Below the pieces are notes generated by a model, which saw only the letters and a list, made by a program, of their open reading frames with translations, was not told the origin of the DNA and did no database searches. A stretch of DNA of 64,000 bases from Pararhizobium sp. IMCC21322. GTDB taxonomy: Bacteria > Pseudomonadota > Alphaproteobacteria > Rhizobiales > GCA-2746425. Of this stretch, positions 1-7,456 are shown one piece after another; position 1 is the first letter of the stretch; each line of letters opens with the position of its first letter. A program made the translations under genes and the position numbers. The stretch lies in contig NZ_CP132335.1 in NCBI RefSeq assembly GCF_030758295.1, positions 2,766,412 to 2,830,411 of the forward strand, in the 5' to 3' direction.

Positions 1-158
1 GAGCCAGAGCCGCCATTTTGCAGATTGGCCAGCCGACTCTGCAGATCATAGCAGATTGCAGATTGCGCATAGGCGGGTGCGGCAATGCCAGCACCGAGCA
101 ACAATACCAGACCAAATAGACCGCTGGATCGGCCACACAAACGCGGAAACTTAAGCAT
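1..158 (-). CDS. Exported DUF2865-like protein, N-terminal fragment
   Basis: Reading leftward from an ATG at 158, the first 52 codons stay open to the window edge. The product begins with a typical signal peptide: a basic start (MLKFPRLCGRSS), a hydrophobic core (GLFGLVLLLGAGIA) and a likely cleavage site after APAYA. The mature part starts QSAICYDLQSRLANLQNG. A cysteine followed by a short helix of the form LxSRLANL at the mature N-terminus is what I recall from rhizobial DUF2865 proteins, exported proteins of unknown function. The rest of the gene lies outside the window, so the family call rests on about 20 mature residues. Confidence 0.6.
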   Translation of the reverse strand, partial: MLKFPRLCGRSSGLFGLVLLLGAGIAAPAYAQSAICYDLQSRLANLQNGGSG

Positions 159-256
159 TAGCTCTGTCAATCGAGTAAAAATTTGCATCAAATATATATA
201 TGGTTGACGTTGTAAAACCATAAGCTCCCAACACTTTAGCGTAAATGTTCACGCTT

Positions 257-418
257 TCATAGATTTCCGCAAAAATCGCGTGTCTGCATGCATGTTTCTA
301 GGGATGCGTGCGTATTGTTGGTGCTGGAAGCGCCTGTGATATCGTCAAATTGAGCGACCACAAGGACGCCACTTGCGACAATCAGCATGCACGAAAATAA
401 AAACACGAAACGGGCCAT
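257..418 (-). CDS. Small exported or membrane-anchored protein (53 aa)
   Basis: The ATG at 418 is chosen because a strong ribosome binding site (AGGAGGGAACCAA) lies just before it; a longer reading frame to 460 would place that site inside the gene. The product MARFVFLFSCMLIVASGVLV is one hydrophobic segment followed by a short polar tail with two cysteines (ETCMQTRDFC), possibly one disulfide. It could be a signal peptide with a mature peptide of about 30 residues, or a single-pass membrane peptide. I recognise no family. It lies 99 bp upstream of the DUF2865-like gene on the same strand. Confidence 0.5.
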   Translation of the reverse strand: MARFVFLFSCMLIVASGVLVVAQFDDITGASSTNNTHASLETCMQTRDFCGNL

Positions 419-460
419 TTGGTTCCCTCCTAAATTGTTAAGGCACAATGGCAGGTGCAA

Positions 461-828
461 ATTGAACGCTGCCTGAGAGCTGTGTTCAGATTCAGTTCAG
501 AAAACTTCGCTTCAATTTCGAAAAATGCAGGACTGTTGCAGGCCTGTCGCCGGACTGTCGCCGGACTGTCGTTGACCCGTCCCGGTGTTTTCATCTTGAC
601 GCCCTGCAGGAATCCGCCTTAAGTGCGCACCATAATCACGGTGGACGATAAAATGGCGCATCAGCCAATTTGTATTTGCGGACTTATTATCAGGGGTTAA
701 CAACCCGCTGGTTCGCGAACCGTGCCTTCTTTCCGACATTTGAAGCTGCATCGCGAGGCCCGCAGCAACCATTTATTCAGGTCTGTGGACGCATGTGTCT
801 GCAGATCAAATAATTCGGGACGAAGTAA
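461..828. other. Intergenic region upstream of cysS
   Basis: No convincing gene is seen here. It holds the 11-bp tandem repeat at 544-571 and two neighbouring palindromes: GGGTT-aac-AACCC at 694-706 and the perfect 12-bp palindrome GGTTCGCGAACC at 710-721, about 105 bp before the cysS start. These could form a pair of small hairpins in a cysS leader or serve as an operator; nothing adjacent indicates which. The cysS start at 829 has only a weak purine stretch (GGGACGAAGTAA) in front. Confidence 0.4.
544..571. repeat. Short tandem repeat, 11-bp unit, about 2.5 copies
   Basis: The unit CTGTCGCCGGA occurs at 544-554 and 555-565, followed by CTGTCG at 566-571. It is noncoding on the evidence available and is probably a simple slippage duplication. 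Confidence 0.8.
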
Positions 829-2343
829 ATGAACAAACTGCCGGATCTTTGGCTTTATAACACGCTGACACGGAAGAAAGAGCGGTTTCAACCGCTGGAC
901 CCAGCCAATGTGCGGCTCTATGTCTGCGGCCCGACTGTTTATGACTATGCTCATATCGGCAATGCGCGCCCAATCATCGTCTTTGATGTCTTATTTCGGT
1001 TGCTGCGCCATCTCTATGGCCCGGAGCACGTCACCTATGCCCGCAATATCACGGATGTCGATGACAAGATAAACGCACGTGCTGCAAAAGAGGGCGTATC
1101 GATTGAAGATGTTACGCGGCGCACGACCGTGCAGTTTCACAAGGATATTGCGGCCCTTGGTGTTCTGGAGCCAACGGTCGAGCCGCGCGCCACAGACCAT
1201 ATTGAAGAAATGAAGGCGTTGATTGAACAGCTGATTGAACGCGGCCACGCCTATGTCGCAGATGATCATGTGTTGTTTGATGTCAGCTCAATGGTGGATT
1301 ACGGCCAATTGTCCAAGCGACCGCTCGACGAAATGATTGCGGGTGCCCGCGTTGAAGTAGCTTCCTACAAGAAAAACCCGACGGATTTTGTGCTTTGGAA
1401 ACCATCGAAAACCGGTGAGCCATCATGGGTTTCTCCTGCCGATATAAGTGTGCCTGGTCGCCCAGGTTGGCATATTGAATGCTCGGCAATGTCCGCAAAA
1501 CATCTGGGTGAGGTGTTTGATATCCATGGCGGAGGGATCGATCTGGCATTTCCGCACCATGAAAACGAAGTTGCCCAGTCGCGTTGCGCTTACGGCACCG
1601 ACACCATGGCCAATTTCTGGATGCACAACGGCTTCGTGCAGGTCGAGGGCGAGAAGATGTCCAAGTCTCTGGGCAATTTCATAACCATCAATGATTTGCT
1701 CGAAACCGAGAAATTTGGCGGGCGCAAATGGCATGGGCGAATATTGCGTTTAGCCATGTTGAAGACCCATTATGAGCAGCCCATTGATTGGACAGTGTCC
1801 CGTCTGCTGCAAGCAGATAGACAATTAAAAAAGTGGACCGGTATCCTTGCAAAATGGGGCCGTGAAGTTGAAGGCCAATTATCTGACGAATCTCTCGCTG
1901 CTCTGGCCGATAACCTTAATATGAATGAGTTTTTTCGGCTGATAGCAAGATACGCAGAACGTGCAAGTTTTGATCGACTTGTCGGGGTTGAAAATATTGC
2001 CTTTCTCAAAGGAGGTTTAGAGTTTTTAGGGTTCAATTTACTGGCAGGCCTTGTGGTAATAAAAGTAGATAGTGGCCACGTGAGAGTGCAAGGCCATGAA
2101 GTGTCGATCAGTCATCAAATAAACCCGCAATATGCAGGCGACACAGTTACAAAAGCTGATCTCTCGGATGCACCAAGGAACTTGAACAAACGTATTGAAG
2201 ATCGGCTTCGGTTATTAGGTGAAAAAAACTGGGCGGAGGCAGACCGCATTCGTGATGCTTTGCTTGGCGAAGGCATTCAGCTGAAAGACGGCAAGAACCC
2301 AGATACAGGCGCACGCGAGACAAAATGGGAGATCAAGCGATGA
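829..2343 (+). CDS. cysS: Cysteinyl-tRNA synthetase
   Basis: This class I aminoacyl-tRNA synthetase charges tRNA-Cys in the cytoplasm. At 504 residues it is near the usual 460-500 or slightly long. The N-terminal block has CGPTVYD (zinc ligand C33) and the HIGN form of the HIGH motif at 42-45. The zinc and adenylate region shows [10 protein letters not shown] and HHENE, and KMSKS lies at 276-280. The insert TEKFGGRKW after KMSKS is a pattern I recall from rhizobial CysS. The C-terminal third (roughly residues 360-465) is less conserved and its DNA is visibly AT-richer than the first half, but the frame is intact. It overlaps the next gene by 4 bp (ATGA), so the two are probably cotranscribed. 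Confidence 0.97.
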   Translation: MNKLPDLWLYNTLTRKKERFQPLDPANVRLYVCGPTVYDYAHIGNARPIIVFDVLFRLLRHLYGPEHVTYARNITDVDDKINARAAKEGVSIEDVTRRTTVQFHKDIAALGVLEPTVEPRATDHIEEMKALIEQLIERGHAYVADDHVLFDVSSMVDYGQLSKRPLDEMIAGARVEVASYKKNPTDFVLWKPSKTGEPSWVSPADISVPGRPGWHIECSAMSAKHLGEVFDIHGGGIDLAFPHHENEVAQSRCAYGTDTMANFWMHNGFVQVEGEKMSKSLGNFITINDLLETEKFGGRKWHGRILRLAMLKTHYEQPIDWTVSRLLQADRQLKKWTGILAKWGREVEGQLSDESLAALADNLNMNEFFRLIARYAERASFDRLVGVENIAFLKGGLEFLGFNLLAGLVVIKVDSGHVRVQGHEVSISHQINPQYAGDTVTKADLSDAPRNLNKRIEDRLRLLGEKNWAEADRIRDALLGEGIQLKDGKNPDTGARETKWEIKR

Positions 2344-2819
2344 CAACGAAACCCATTTCTGGTGGCTGTCAGTGCGGTGCTGTCAGGTTTCGCATTGCAA
2401 AGCTTGGCGAGCCCTCGATTTGCCATTGCCGCATGTGCCAAAAAGCCTTTGGCAGCTTTTATGCACCACTCGTGACAGCCCATGAGCTGACATGGACACG
2501 CGGCGCACCAAAGCTGTTCCAAAGCTCTAACAGGGTGAAACGCGGCTTTTGTGCCGAGTGTGGCACCCCGCTAACCTATGATTATGGTGCAGAGCCGGGC
2601 ATAGCGATCGGCGCTTTGGATCATCCGGAACTTGCAGCTCCTGCTGTCCAGGTGTGCGTCGCAGATAAACAGCCATTTGTTGATGTGCTTGCTGATCTGC
2701 CGGCGCACCCAAATGGTGTAGGGAGCGATGAGGCCCGATTTCTGGCGACGATTAAAACCTACCAACATCCGGATACAGATACAGAGGTCTGGCCACCGGC
2801 AAACGCTCAAACCGACTGA
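2340..2819 (+). CDS. GFA/CENP-V family zinc protein
   Basis: The start at 2340 is chosen because its ATG overlaps the cysS stop; a start at 2325 inside cysS is possible but less likely. The 159-residue protein carries the zinc-cysteine pattern of the glutathione-dependent formaldehyde-activating (GFA) fold: CQCGAVRF near the start, [13 protein letters not shown], and FCAECGTPL in the middle. Members of this fold bind structural zinc, and some are thought to act on S-hydroxymethylglutathione, but most have no proven substrate. A GFA-type gene directly after cysS and before cimA is an arrangement I recall from other Hyphomicrobiales. The family is sure; the reaction is not. Confidence 0.88.
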   Translation: MTTKPISGGCQCGAVRFRIAKLGEPSICHCRMCQKAFGSFYAPLVTAHELTWTRGAPKLFQSSNRVKRGFCAECGTPLTYDYGAEPGIAIGALDHPELAAPAVQVCVADKQPFVDVLADLPAHPNGVGSDEARFLATIKTYQHPDTDTEVWPPANAQTD

Positions 2820-2838
2820 CAACGTCTCAAATTTTAAA

Positions 2839-2862
2839 GAGTGCCAAGTCTGAATGGCACTC
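2839..2862 (+). promoter_or_regulatory. Perfect 8-bp hairpin directly before cimA
   Basis: GAGTGCCA at 2839-2846 and TGGCACTC at 2855-2862 are exact inverted repeats around an 8-nt loop. The right arm ends one base before the ATG at 2864. There is no T-run after it, so it is not a classical terminator. In RNA it could hide the first start codon of cimA and favour the ATG at 2879; as DNA it could be an operator. Confidence 0.5.
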
Positions 2863-2863
2863 A

Positions 2864-4477
2864 ATGGCAGAAAGAAACATGACAAAAGAACGCCTATATC
2901 TGTTCGACACCACTTTGCGCGACGGCCAGCAAACGCCTGGCATCGATTTTTCGCTGGAAGATAAAATTCAGATTGCGAACATGCTTGATGAACTGGGCGT
3001 GGATTTCGTCGAAGGCGGTTATCCGGGTGCAAATCCTACAGATACTGCGTTCTTTAGCGAAAAGCGTACCCGCAAAGCCGCCTTTACTGCATTCGGCATG
3101 ACTAAACGGGCAGGCCGTTCGGTCGAAAATGATCCGGGTGTTCAGGCGTTGCTGGGCGCAAGCGCGGATGCCATTTGCTACGTTGCCAAGGCTTGGGATT
3201 ACCATGTGCGCGTCGCGTTGGCATGTACCAATAAGGAAAACCTGGAAGGCATTGACGCGTCGGTGAAAGCTGCCAAAGCTGCCGGAAAACTGCCTCTGGT
3301 CGATTGCGAGCATTTTTTCGATGGGTACAAGGCCAATCCGGAATATGCGCTGGCTTGCGCCAAAACTGCCTTTGACGCGGGCGCGCGCTGGGTGGTTTTG
3401 TGTGACACCAATGGCGGTACATTACCGATGGAAATCAAATCGATCATTGCCGAGGTCATCAAGCACGTTCCCGGAGATCATCTTGGCATTCATGCCCATG
3501 ATGACACTGAACAGGCGGTTGCCAATTCGCTGGCCGCTGTTGAAGCCGGCGTGCGACAGATTCAAGGAACACTGAACGGTATCGGAGAGCGCTGCGGCAA
3601 CGCCAATTTGATTTCCATCATTCCCACTTTGAAGCTGAAGCCAGCTTTTTCTGACCGGTTTGACGTGGGTGTGTCAGACAAAACTCTGGCGAAACTCACA
3701 TCGTTTTCAAAGGCTTTCGAGGAATTGTTGAATCGATCTGGCAACACGCAAGCCGCTTATGTCGGCAGCAGTGCTTTCGCCACAAAAGCCGGAATTCACG
3801 CATCAGCACTGCTTAAAGAGCCCGAAACATATGAGCATGTGCCGCCAGAAAGTGTTGGCAATAAACGGCATGTGATGGTGTCTGATCAGGCCGGAAAATC
3901 AAATCTGATTTCAGAATTGAACCGGTTTGGTCTGAATATCAGAAAATCTGACAAAAGGCTTGATGGCCTCCTGGCAGATATCAAGGAACGCGAAGCTCTG
4001 GGCTATGCCTATGAAGCAGCTGATGCATCGCTCGAACTGCTGGCACGCCGCCGACTGGACTCGGTCCCCGAGTTTTTCTCGGTCGACAGTTTTCGGGTAA
4101 TGATTGAACGGCGGATCAATGCGCGAAACGAGTTGGTGACCGTGTCGGAAGCCATCGTCAAGGTCACTGTGGACGGAGAAGAGTTCATGTCGGTCGCAGA
4201 AGGCAACGGGCCGGTCAATGCGCTTGATCAGGCACTTCGAAAAGATTTGGGCAGCTATAACGCCCATATCAATGATCTGGAACTCGTGGATTTCAAAGTG
4301 CGCATCCTGAACGGCGGAACGGAAGCGATCACGCGTGTTCTCATCGAAAGCAGGGATGGGCAGGGCAACCGATGGTTTACCGTGGGGGTCTCCTCAAACA
4401 TCATCGATGCTTCATTCGCGGCGCTTCTTGATAGTATCAACTACAAGCTGATGCGGGTACTAGCAGACGAAATCTAA
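2864..4477 (+). CDS. cimA: (R)-citramalate synthase
   Basis: It condenses pyruvate and acetyl-CoA to citramalate, the entry to threonine-independent isoleucine synthesis. At 537 residues it fits CimA rather than the shorter homocitrate or isopropylmalate synthases. The HMGL-type barrel opens with LYLFDTTLRDGQQTPG, holds metal-site residues in HAHDD, and shows TLNGIGERCGNANL. The C-terminal 150 residues (from about MIERRINARNELV) are the LeuA-type allosteric dimer domain, where isoleucine feedback is expected. Two starts are possible: 2864 (MAERN) lies right against a hairpin, and 2879 (MTKER) is 5 codons later. A 44-bp gap separates it from the GFA gene. Confidence 0.95.
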   Translation: MAERNMTKERLYLFDTTLRDGQQTPGIDFSLEDKIQIANMLDELGVDFVEGGYPGANPTDTAFFSEKRTRKAAFTAFGMTKRAGRSVENDPGVQALLGASADAICYVAKAWDYHVRVALACTNKENLEGIDASVKAAKAAGKLPLVDCEHFFDGYKANPEYALACAKTAFDAGARWVVLCDTNGGTLPMEIKSIIAEVIKHVPGDHLGIHAHDDTEQAVANSLAAVEAGVRQIQGTLNGIGERCGNANLISIIPTLKLKPAFSDRFDVGVSDKTLAKLTSFSKAFEELLNRSGNTQAAYVGSSAFATKAGIHASALLKEPETYEHVPPESVGNKRHVMVSDQAGKSNLISELNRFGLNIRKSDKRLDGLLADIKEREALGYAYEAADASLELLARRRLDSVPEFFSVDSFRVMIERRINARNELVTVSEAIVKVTVDGEEFMSVAEGNGPVNALDQALRKDLGSYNAHINDLELVDFKVRILNGGTEAITRVLIESRDGQGNRWFTVGVSSNIIDASFAALLDSINYKLMRVLADEI

Positions 4478-4493
4478 CGACGGTTATTTGTCC

Positions 4494-4640
4494 GTGGATA
4501 CTCGGAATAAATCCGAGTATGACGGCATTGAATGTGAGTGCATCGCTGGGCATCGATATTGCAACAACTCAATCGCAATATCGGGCGCTGATTCTCGGCT
4601 TCGAACCATTGTCATACTCGGAATTATTCCGAGTATCCAC
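4494..4640. repeat. 147-bp palindromic repeat element (REP/MITE-like)
   Basis: The gap between convergent cimA and the LOG gene holds two 30-bp ends (4494-4523 and 4611-4640) that are inverted copies with a single mismatch. Each end is itself a hairpin (ATACTCGGA/TCCGAGTAT around a 5-nt A/T loop). A third hairpin lies in the middle: CGATATTGC at 4554-4562 against GCAATATCG at 4575-4583. Similar hairpins built on CTCGGA/TCCGAG are, from memory, dispersed in alphaproteobacterial intergenic spaces. No transposase is present, so it would be a non-autonomous element. The outer hairpins may also act as terminators for both flanking genes. Confidence 0.75.
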
Positions 4641-4655
4641 ACTGTGCCCATGCCT

Positions 4656-5264
4656 CTATAGCCGCCCGATTGCCTCCAGCGCACTATCAGCCTCAACGGT
4701 TTCACGCGCCGTTTTTCGCAGCAGCGGCACTATTTGTTCCACATCATCTGAGTTGAGAAAGTTCACTTCAAAGCCTTCCCGGATATAGGCTTCTTCCTGC
4801 ATGTGAGAGATCAGTTCAATCAGTGGCTGCCAGAAATTGTTGATATTGGCGAGCAGTACCGGCTTTTTGTGCCTGCCGAGCTGTGCCCAGGTCAGTTGCT
4901 CAACCAGTTCTTCCAATGTGCCAATTCCACCGGGCAGGGCAATGAAAGCGTCTGCCTTGTCAAACATGGTGCGTTTGCGCTCATGCATGTCTTCCGTCAG
5001 AATCAATTCATCAAGACGTTCCAGCTCTTCATGAGAGGCTTCCATATCCAGAAGAAATCTTGGGATGATCCCTGTCACCTGTCCGCCGTTTTCAAGAACA
5101 GCCTTTGACACGGCACCCATCATTCCAATCGTGCCGCCGCCATAAATCAACCGGATTTTCTCTTCCGCAAGAATACGGCCAAGCGCTGTTGCGGCGGCCA
5201 TATGAGCCGGATCTGTGCCGCTTCCGGCTCCGCAATAAACACAAATGGAAGAAATGGTGCCCAT
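4656..5264 (-). CDS. LOG family protein (nucleoside monophosphate phosphoribohydrolase-like)
   Basis: The Rossmann-like 202-residue protein begins SICVYCGAGSG and carries the family signature PGGIGTLEE plus IYGGGTIGMMG and EDMHERKRTMFD. LOG proteins split nucleoside 5'-monophosphates to base and ribose 5-phosphate; in plants and some bacteria they release cytokinins. In bacteria the physiological substrate is often unknown, so a cytokinin role is only a possibility. Length is typical of the short bacterial form. It is transcribed leftward toward the palindromic element and is divergent from the LysM gene, with a gap of about 200 bp between them. Confidence 0.9.
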   Translation of the reverse strand: MGTISSICVYCGAGSGTDPAHMAAATALGRILAEEKIRLIYGGGTIGMMGAVSKAVLENGGQVTGIIPRFLLDMEASHEELERLDELILTEDMHERKRTMFDKADAFIALPGGIGTLEELVEQLTWAQLGRHKKPVLLANINNFWQPLIELISHMQEEAYIREGFEVNFLNSDDVEQIVPLLRKTARETVEADSALEAIGRL

Positions 5265-5480
5265 AAAATTGATAACCTTTCAAATGATACTCGCGTTAAG
5301 ATCTGCGTCGAATCCGAACCTTCAAGCTGTTATGGTGATACAAGCATTTTAGGAACGGTTAACGGGATAACGTTACACGAAACATTGGTATTTGTGCAGA
5401 CATCTCGCATGATGCGCATGTTGTGAACCCAATAGGTTCAATACCAGACGAAAGCCTTGGAAAATCGGACTGCTCTGACC

Positions 5481-6869
5481 ATGACGCTACATTCCAGAAT
5501 TACCGATAGTTTGCACGCAATGAGGGCGCTTGGTGCTAACAAAACGGCTTTGACAGTTGCTGCTGTTTGCTGTGCCGCCGGGCTGGTGACAGCCGGTGTT
5601 CTGATAATGAGCGGCTCAGTCTCTCTAGAGAATATACGTCAGTCAGCAGCCAATGTTGGCAGGGCCAAGACCGTCGGGACGCAGATCCGGACCGCGTCTG
5701 AAATTGGGGAACCAGAGAACGAGCCAGAAATTGCGCAATCAGACGACAAGTCAGAAATTGTACAATCAGACGACAAGACTGAGCCCCAGCAAGCGGTTGC
5801 CCCGCCGACATTTGATATTGTCAGGGTCGAGCCTGACGGCAATGCAGTTCTGGCCGGCTTGTCAGCGCCTGGCAGCAAGATTGAAATAATGTCAGGCAAT
5901 AAAGTGCTTGCCAGAGCGACCGCCAACTCCGCCGGAGAGTGGGCACTTGTGCTGGATGAACCATTGTCAGAGGGCGGACATCAGATTGCAGTTCGCAGTA
6001 TCTCCAATGATACCGGAGAACCGTTGGTCTCGGTTCAAAATGTGACGGTTGCCGTGCCGGAGCAGGCTTTGGAATCCGCAATTGTCATGCTGGATCAACC
6101 GGGCGAACCCAGCGCAATCTGGCAGAGTCCGGCGACAACGATCAGGCCGGAAGCTTCAGAGCAGCCAGCGGACTTACCTGATGCGAGTTCATCGGCGAAG
6201 ACCGTGCCTTCGGATTCAACCAATGAGGCGGGCGATGGTACGGATGCCTCTGCAACGGCTTCAGTGGAGCCTGTTCCTGAGCCAAAAGTGCCGGAGCAAG
6301 TGCAGGACGAGCCATTGGTGACGATTGAGGCGGTCGAAACCGAAGGAGAAGATGATTTACTGGTAGCAGGCGCATCACGGCCAAAAGCAAGCGTAAGGCT
6401 TTTTCTGGACAATAAGCTCATTGGAGAAACCGTTGCTGGCCCCGTGGGGCGTTGGCATTTCCACACAACCCAATCTGTGCCCAAGGGGCGATTGGTTCTG
6501 CGTGCAGAGCAGGTCGAGCGATCCAGCGGCGCTGTTCTGGCGCGCCGTGAAGTTCCCTTTGAACGAGACCCGAAGATTGTGGGGTCTCTGGCCGCAACCT
6601 TCGACCCGGATAACGCGATTGATGATGATATTCGCGGTGACACCGCAACGGGTCGGGACAACGCCAAAATCTCTCGTGAGATGATCAGACTTCAGCGGGT
6701 TGTGGTCGGCAGAGGAGATAATTTGTGGACGATTGCGCGGCGAATCTATGGAAGTGGTGTGCGATACACCATCCTTTACAGTGCAAATGAAGATCAGATT
6801 CGTGATCCGGCCACCATATTTCCAAATCAGGTGTTGGTTGTGCCGGAAGACAATTCTTTGGCAAACTGA
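5481..6869 (+). CDS. Membrane-anchored Ig-like/LysM peptidoglycan-binding protein
   Basis: The ATG at 5481 gives 462 residues; a TTG at 5457 with GAAAG before it would add 8. One membrane segment (ALTVAAVCCAAGLVTAGVLI) near the N-terminus acts as an uncleaved anchor. A Pro/Glu/Ser-rich stretch follows, with a 9-residue duplication (EIAQSDDKS / EIVQSDDKT, DNA 5725-5777). Then come two Ig-like beta domains, each with a GxW turn (AGEWAL; VGRWHF), and a C-terminal LysM domain (VVVGRGDNLWTIARRIYG). The protein would span from the inner membrane to the peptidoglycan. Proteins of this build occur beside LOG and psd/pssA genes in rhizobia, as I recall. The function is structural or unknown. Confidence 0.88.
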   Translation: MTLHSRITDSLHAMRALGANKTALTVAAVCCAAGLVTAGVLIMSGSVSLENIRQSAANVGRAKTVGTQIRTASEIGEPENEPEIAQSDDKSEIVQSDDKTEPQQAVAPPTFDIVRVEPDGNAVLAGLSAPGSKIEIMSGNKVLARATANSAGEWALVLDEPLSEGGHQIAVRSISNDTGEPLVSVQNVTVAVPEQALESAIVMLDQPGEPSAIWQSPATTIRPEASEQPADLPDASSSAKTVPSDSTNEAGDGTDASATASVEPVPEPKVPEQVQDEPLVTIEAVETEGEDDLLVAGASRPKASVRLFLDNKLIGETVAGPVGRWHFHTTQSVPKGRLVLRAEQVERSSGAVLARREVPFERDPKIVGSLAATFDPDNAIDDDIRGDTATGRDNAKISREMIRLQRVVVGRGDNLWTIARRIYGSGVRYTILYSANEDQIRDPATIFPNQVLVVPEDNSLAN

Positions 6870-7011
6870 TTATTCATAGGGTCAGGCAGTAGGCAGGAAT
6901 ACCGGATTTATTGACGTTTTCTGTGTGATTGACCGGACTTCTGGCTTATGCACTTGATTGCTGCTGTGCGTATGCCATATTCATCGGTAACTAACGATGA
7001 AAGGGTGTTAC

Positions 7012-7389
7012 GTGAAGCAGACTGCTCCATCAGCAGAAGTCTCACATGGGGAGAATGCCGCTGGCGGCGTCGCCGGGGATTGCGATATGGCCGTAGTCCT
7101 GCGTGCGCTGGGTCATCCTGCACGCCTTGAAATCATTCGCGCTTTGGCCTCCAAAGGCCGTTGTTTCTGTGGTGAGATCGTAGAGATGCTGCCACTGGTC
7201 CAATCCACTGTCTCTCAGCATCTGAAGGTGCTGAAAGACGCGGGATTGATTGTTGGTACGATCGACGGACCACGATCCTGTTACTGCCTCAACACGCAGA
7301 AACTCAAACATGCCAGTTCCTTGATCGCAGATTTGACTGCATCTGGTGAGGCCGTTGCGCCGAAAGAAGACAACAAAGAATTAGCCTAG
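7012..7389 (+). CDS. ArsR-family winged-helix regulator
   Basis: The GTG at 7012 is preferred over the ATG at 6997 because AAAGG sits 7 bp before it. The 125-residue protein has the ArsR fold: ALGHPARLEIIRALAS, then CFCGEIVEMLP and the recognition helix STVSQHLKVLKDAGLI. A Cys-x-Cys just before the recognition helix (RCFCGEIV) resembles the metal-sensing ELCxCDL motif of ArsR-type sensors, and DGPRSCYCLN adds another Cys pair. It lies 67 bp upstream of an Atm1-type exporter gene, so it may control that exporter in response to metal or thiol stress; this is inference from position. Confidence 0.88.
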   Translation: MKQTAPSAEVSHGENAAGGVAGDCDMAVVLRALGHPARLEIIRALASKGRCFCGEIVEMLPLVQSTVSQHLKVLKDAGLIVGTIDGPRSCYCLNTQKLKHASSLIADLTASGEAVAPKEDNKELA

Positions 7390-7456
7390 GGTAAGGACCC
7401 GGTCCTCGCGCCGCATTTTCGGCGCTCATATATTTACAATCAGGAATTCTAACTAC

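Noticed and set aside
7396-7424. Terminator between the ArsR gene and the Atm1 exporter gene
   Set aside because: The stem is only 6 bp and is not followed by a T-run; cotranscription is more likely.
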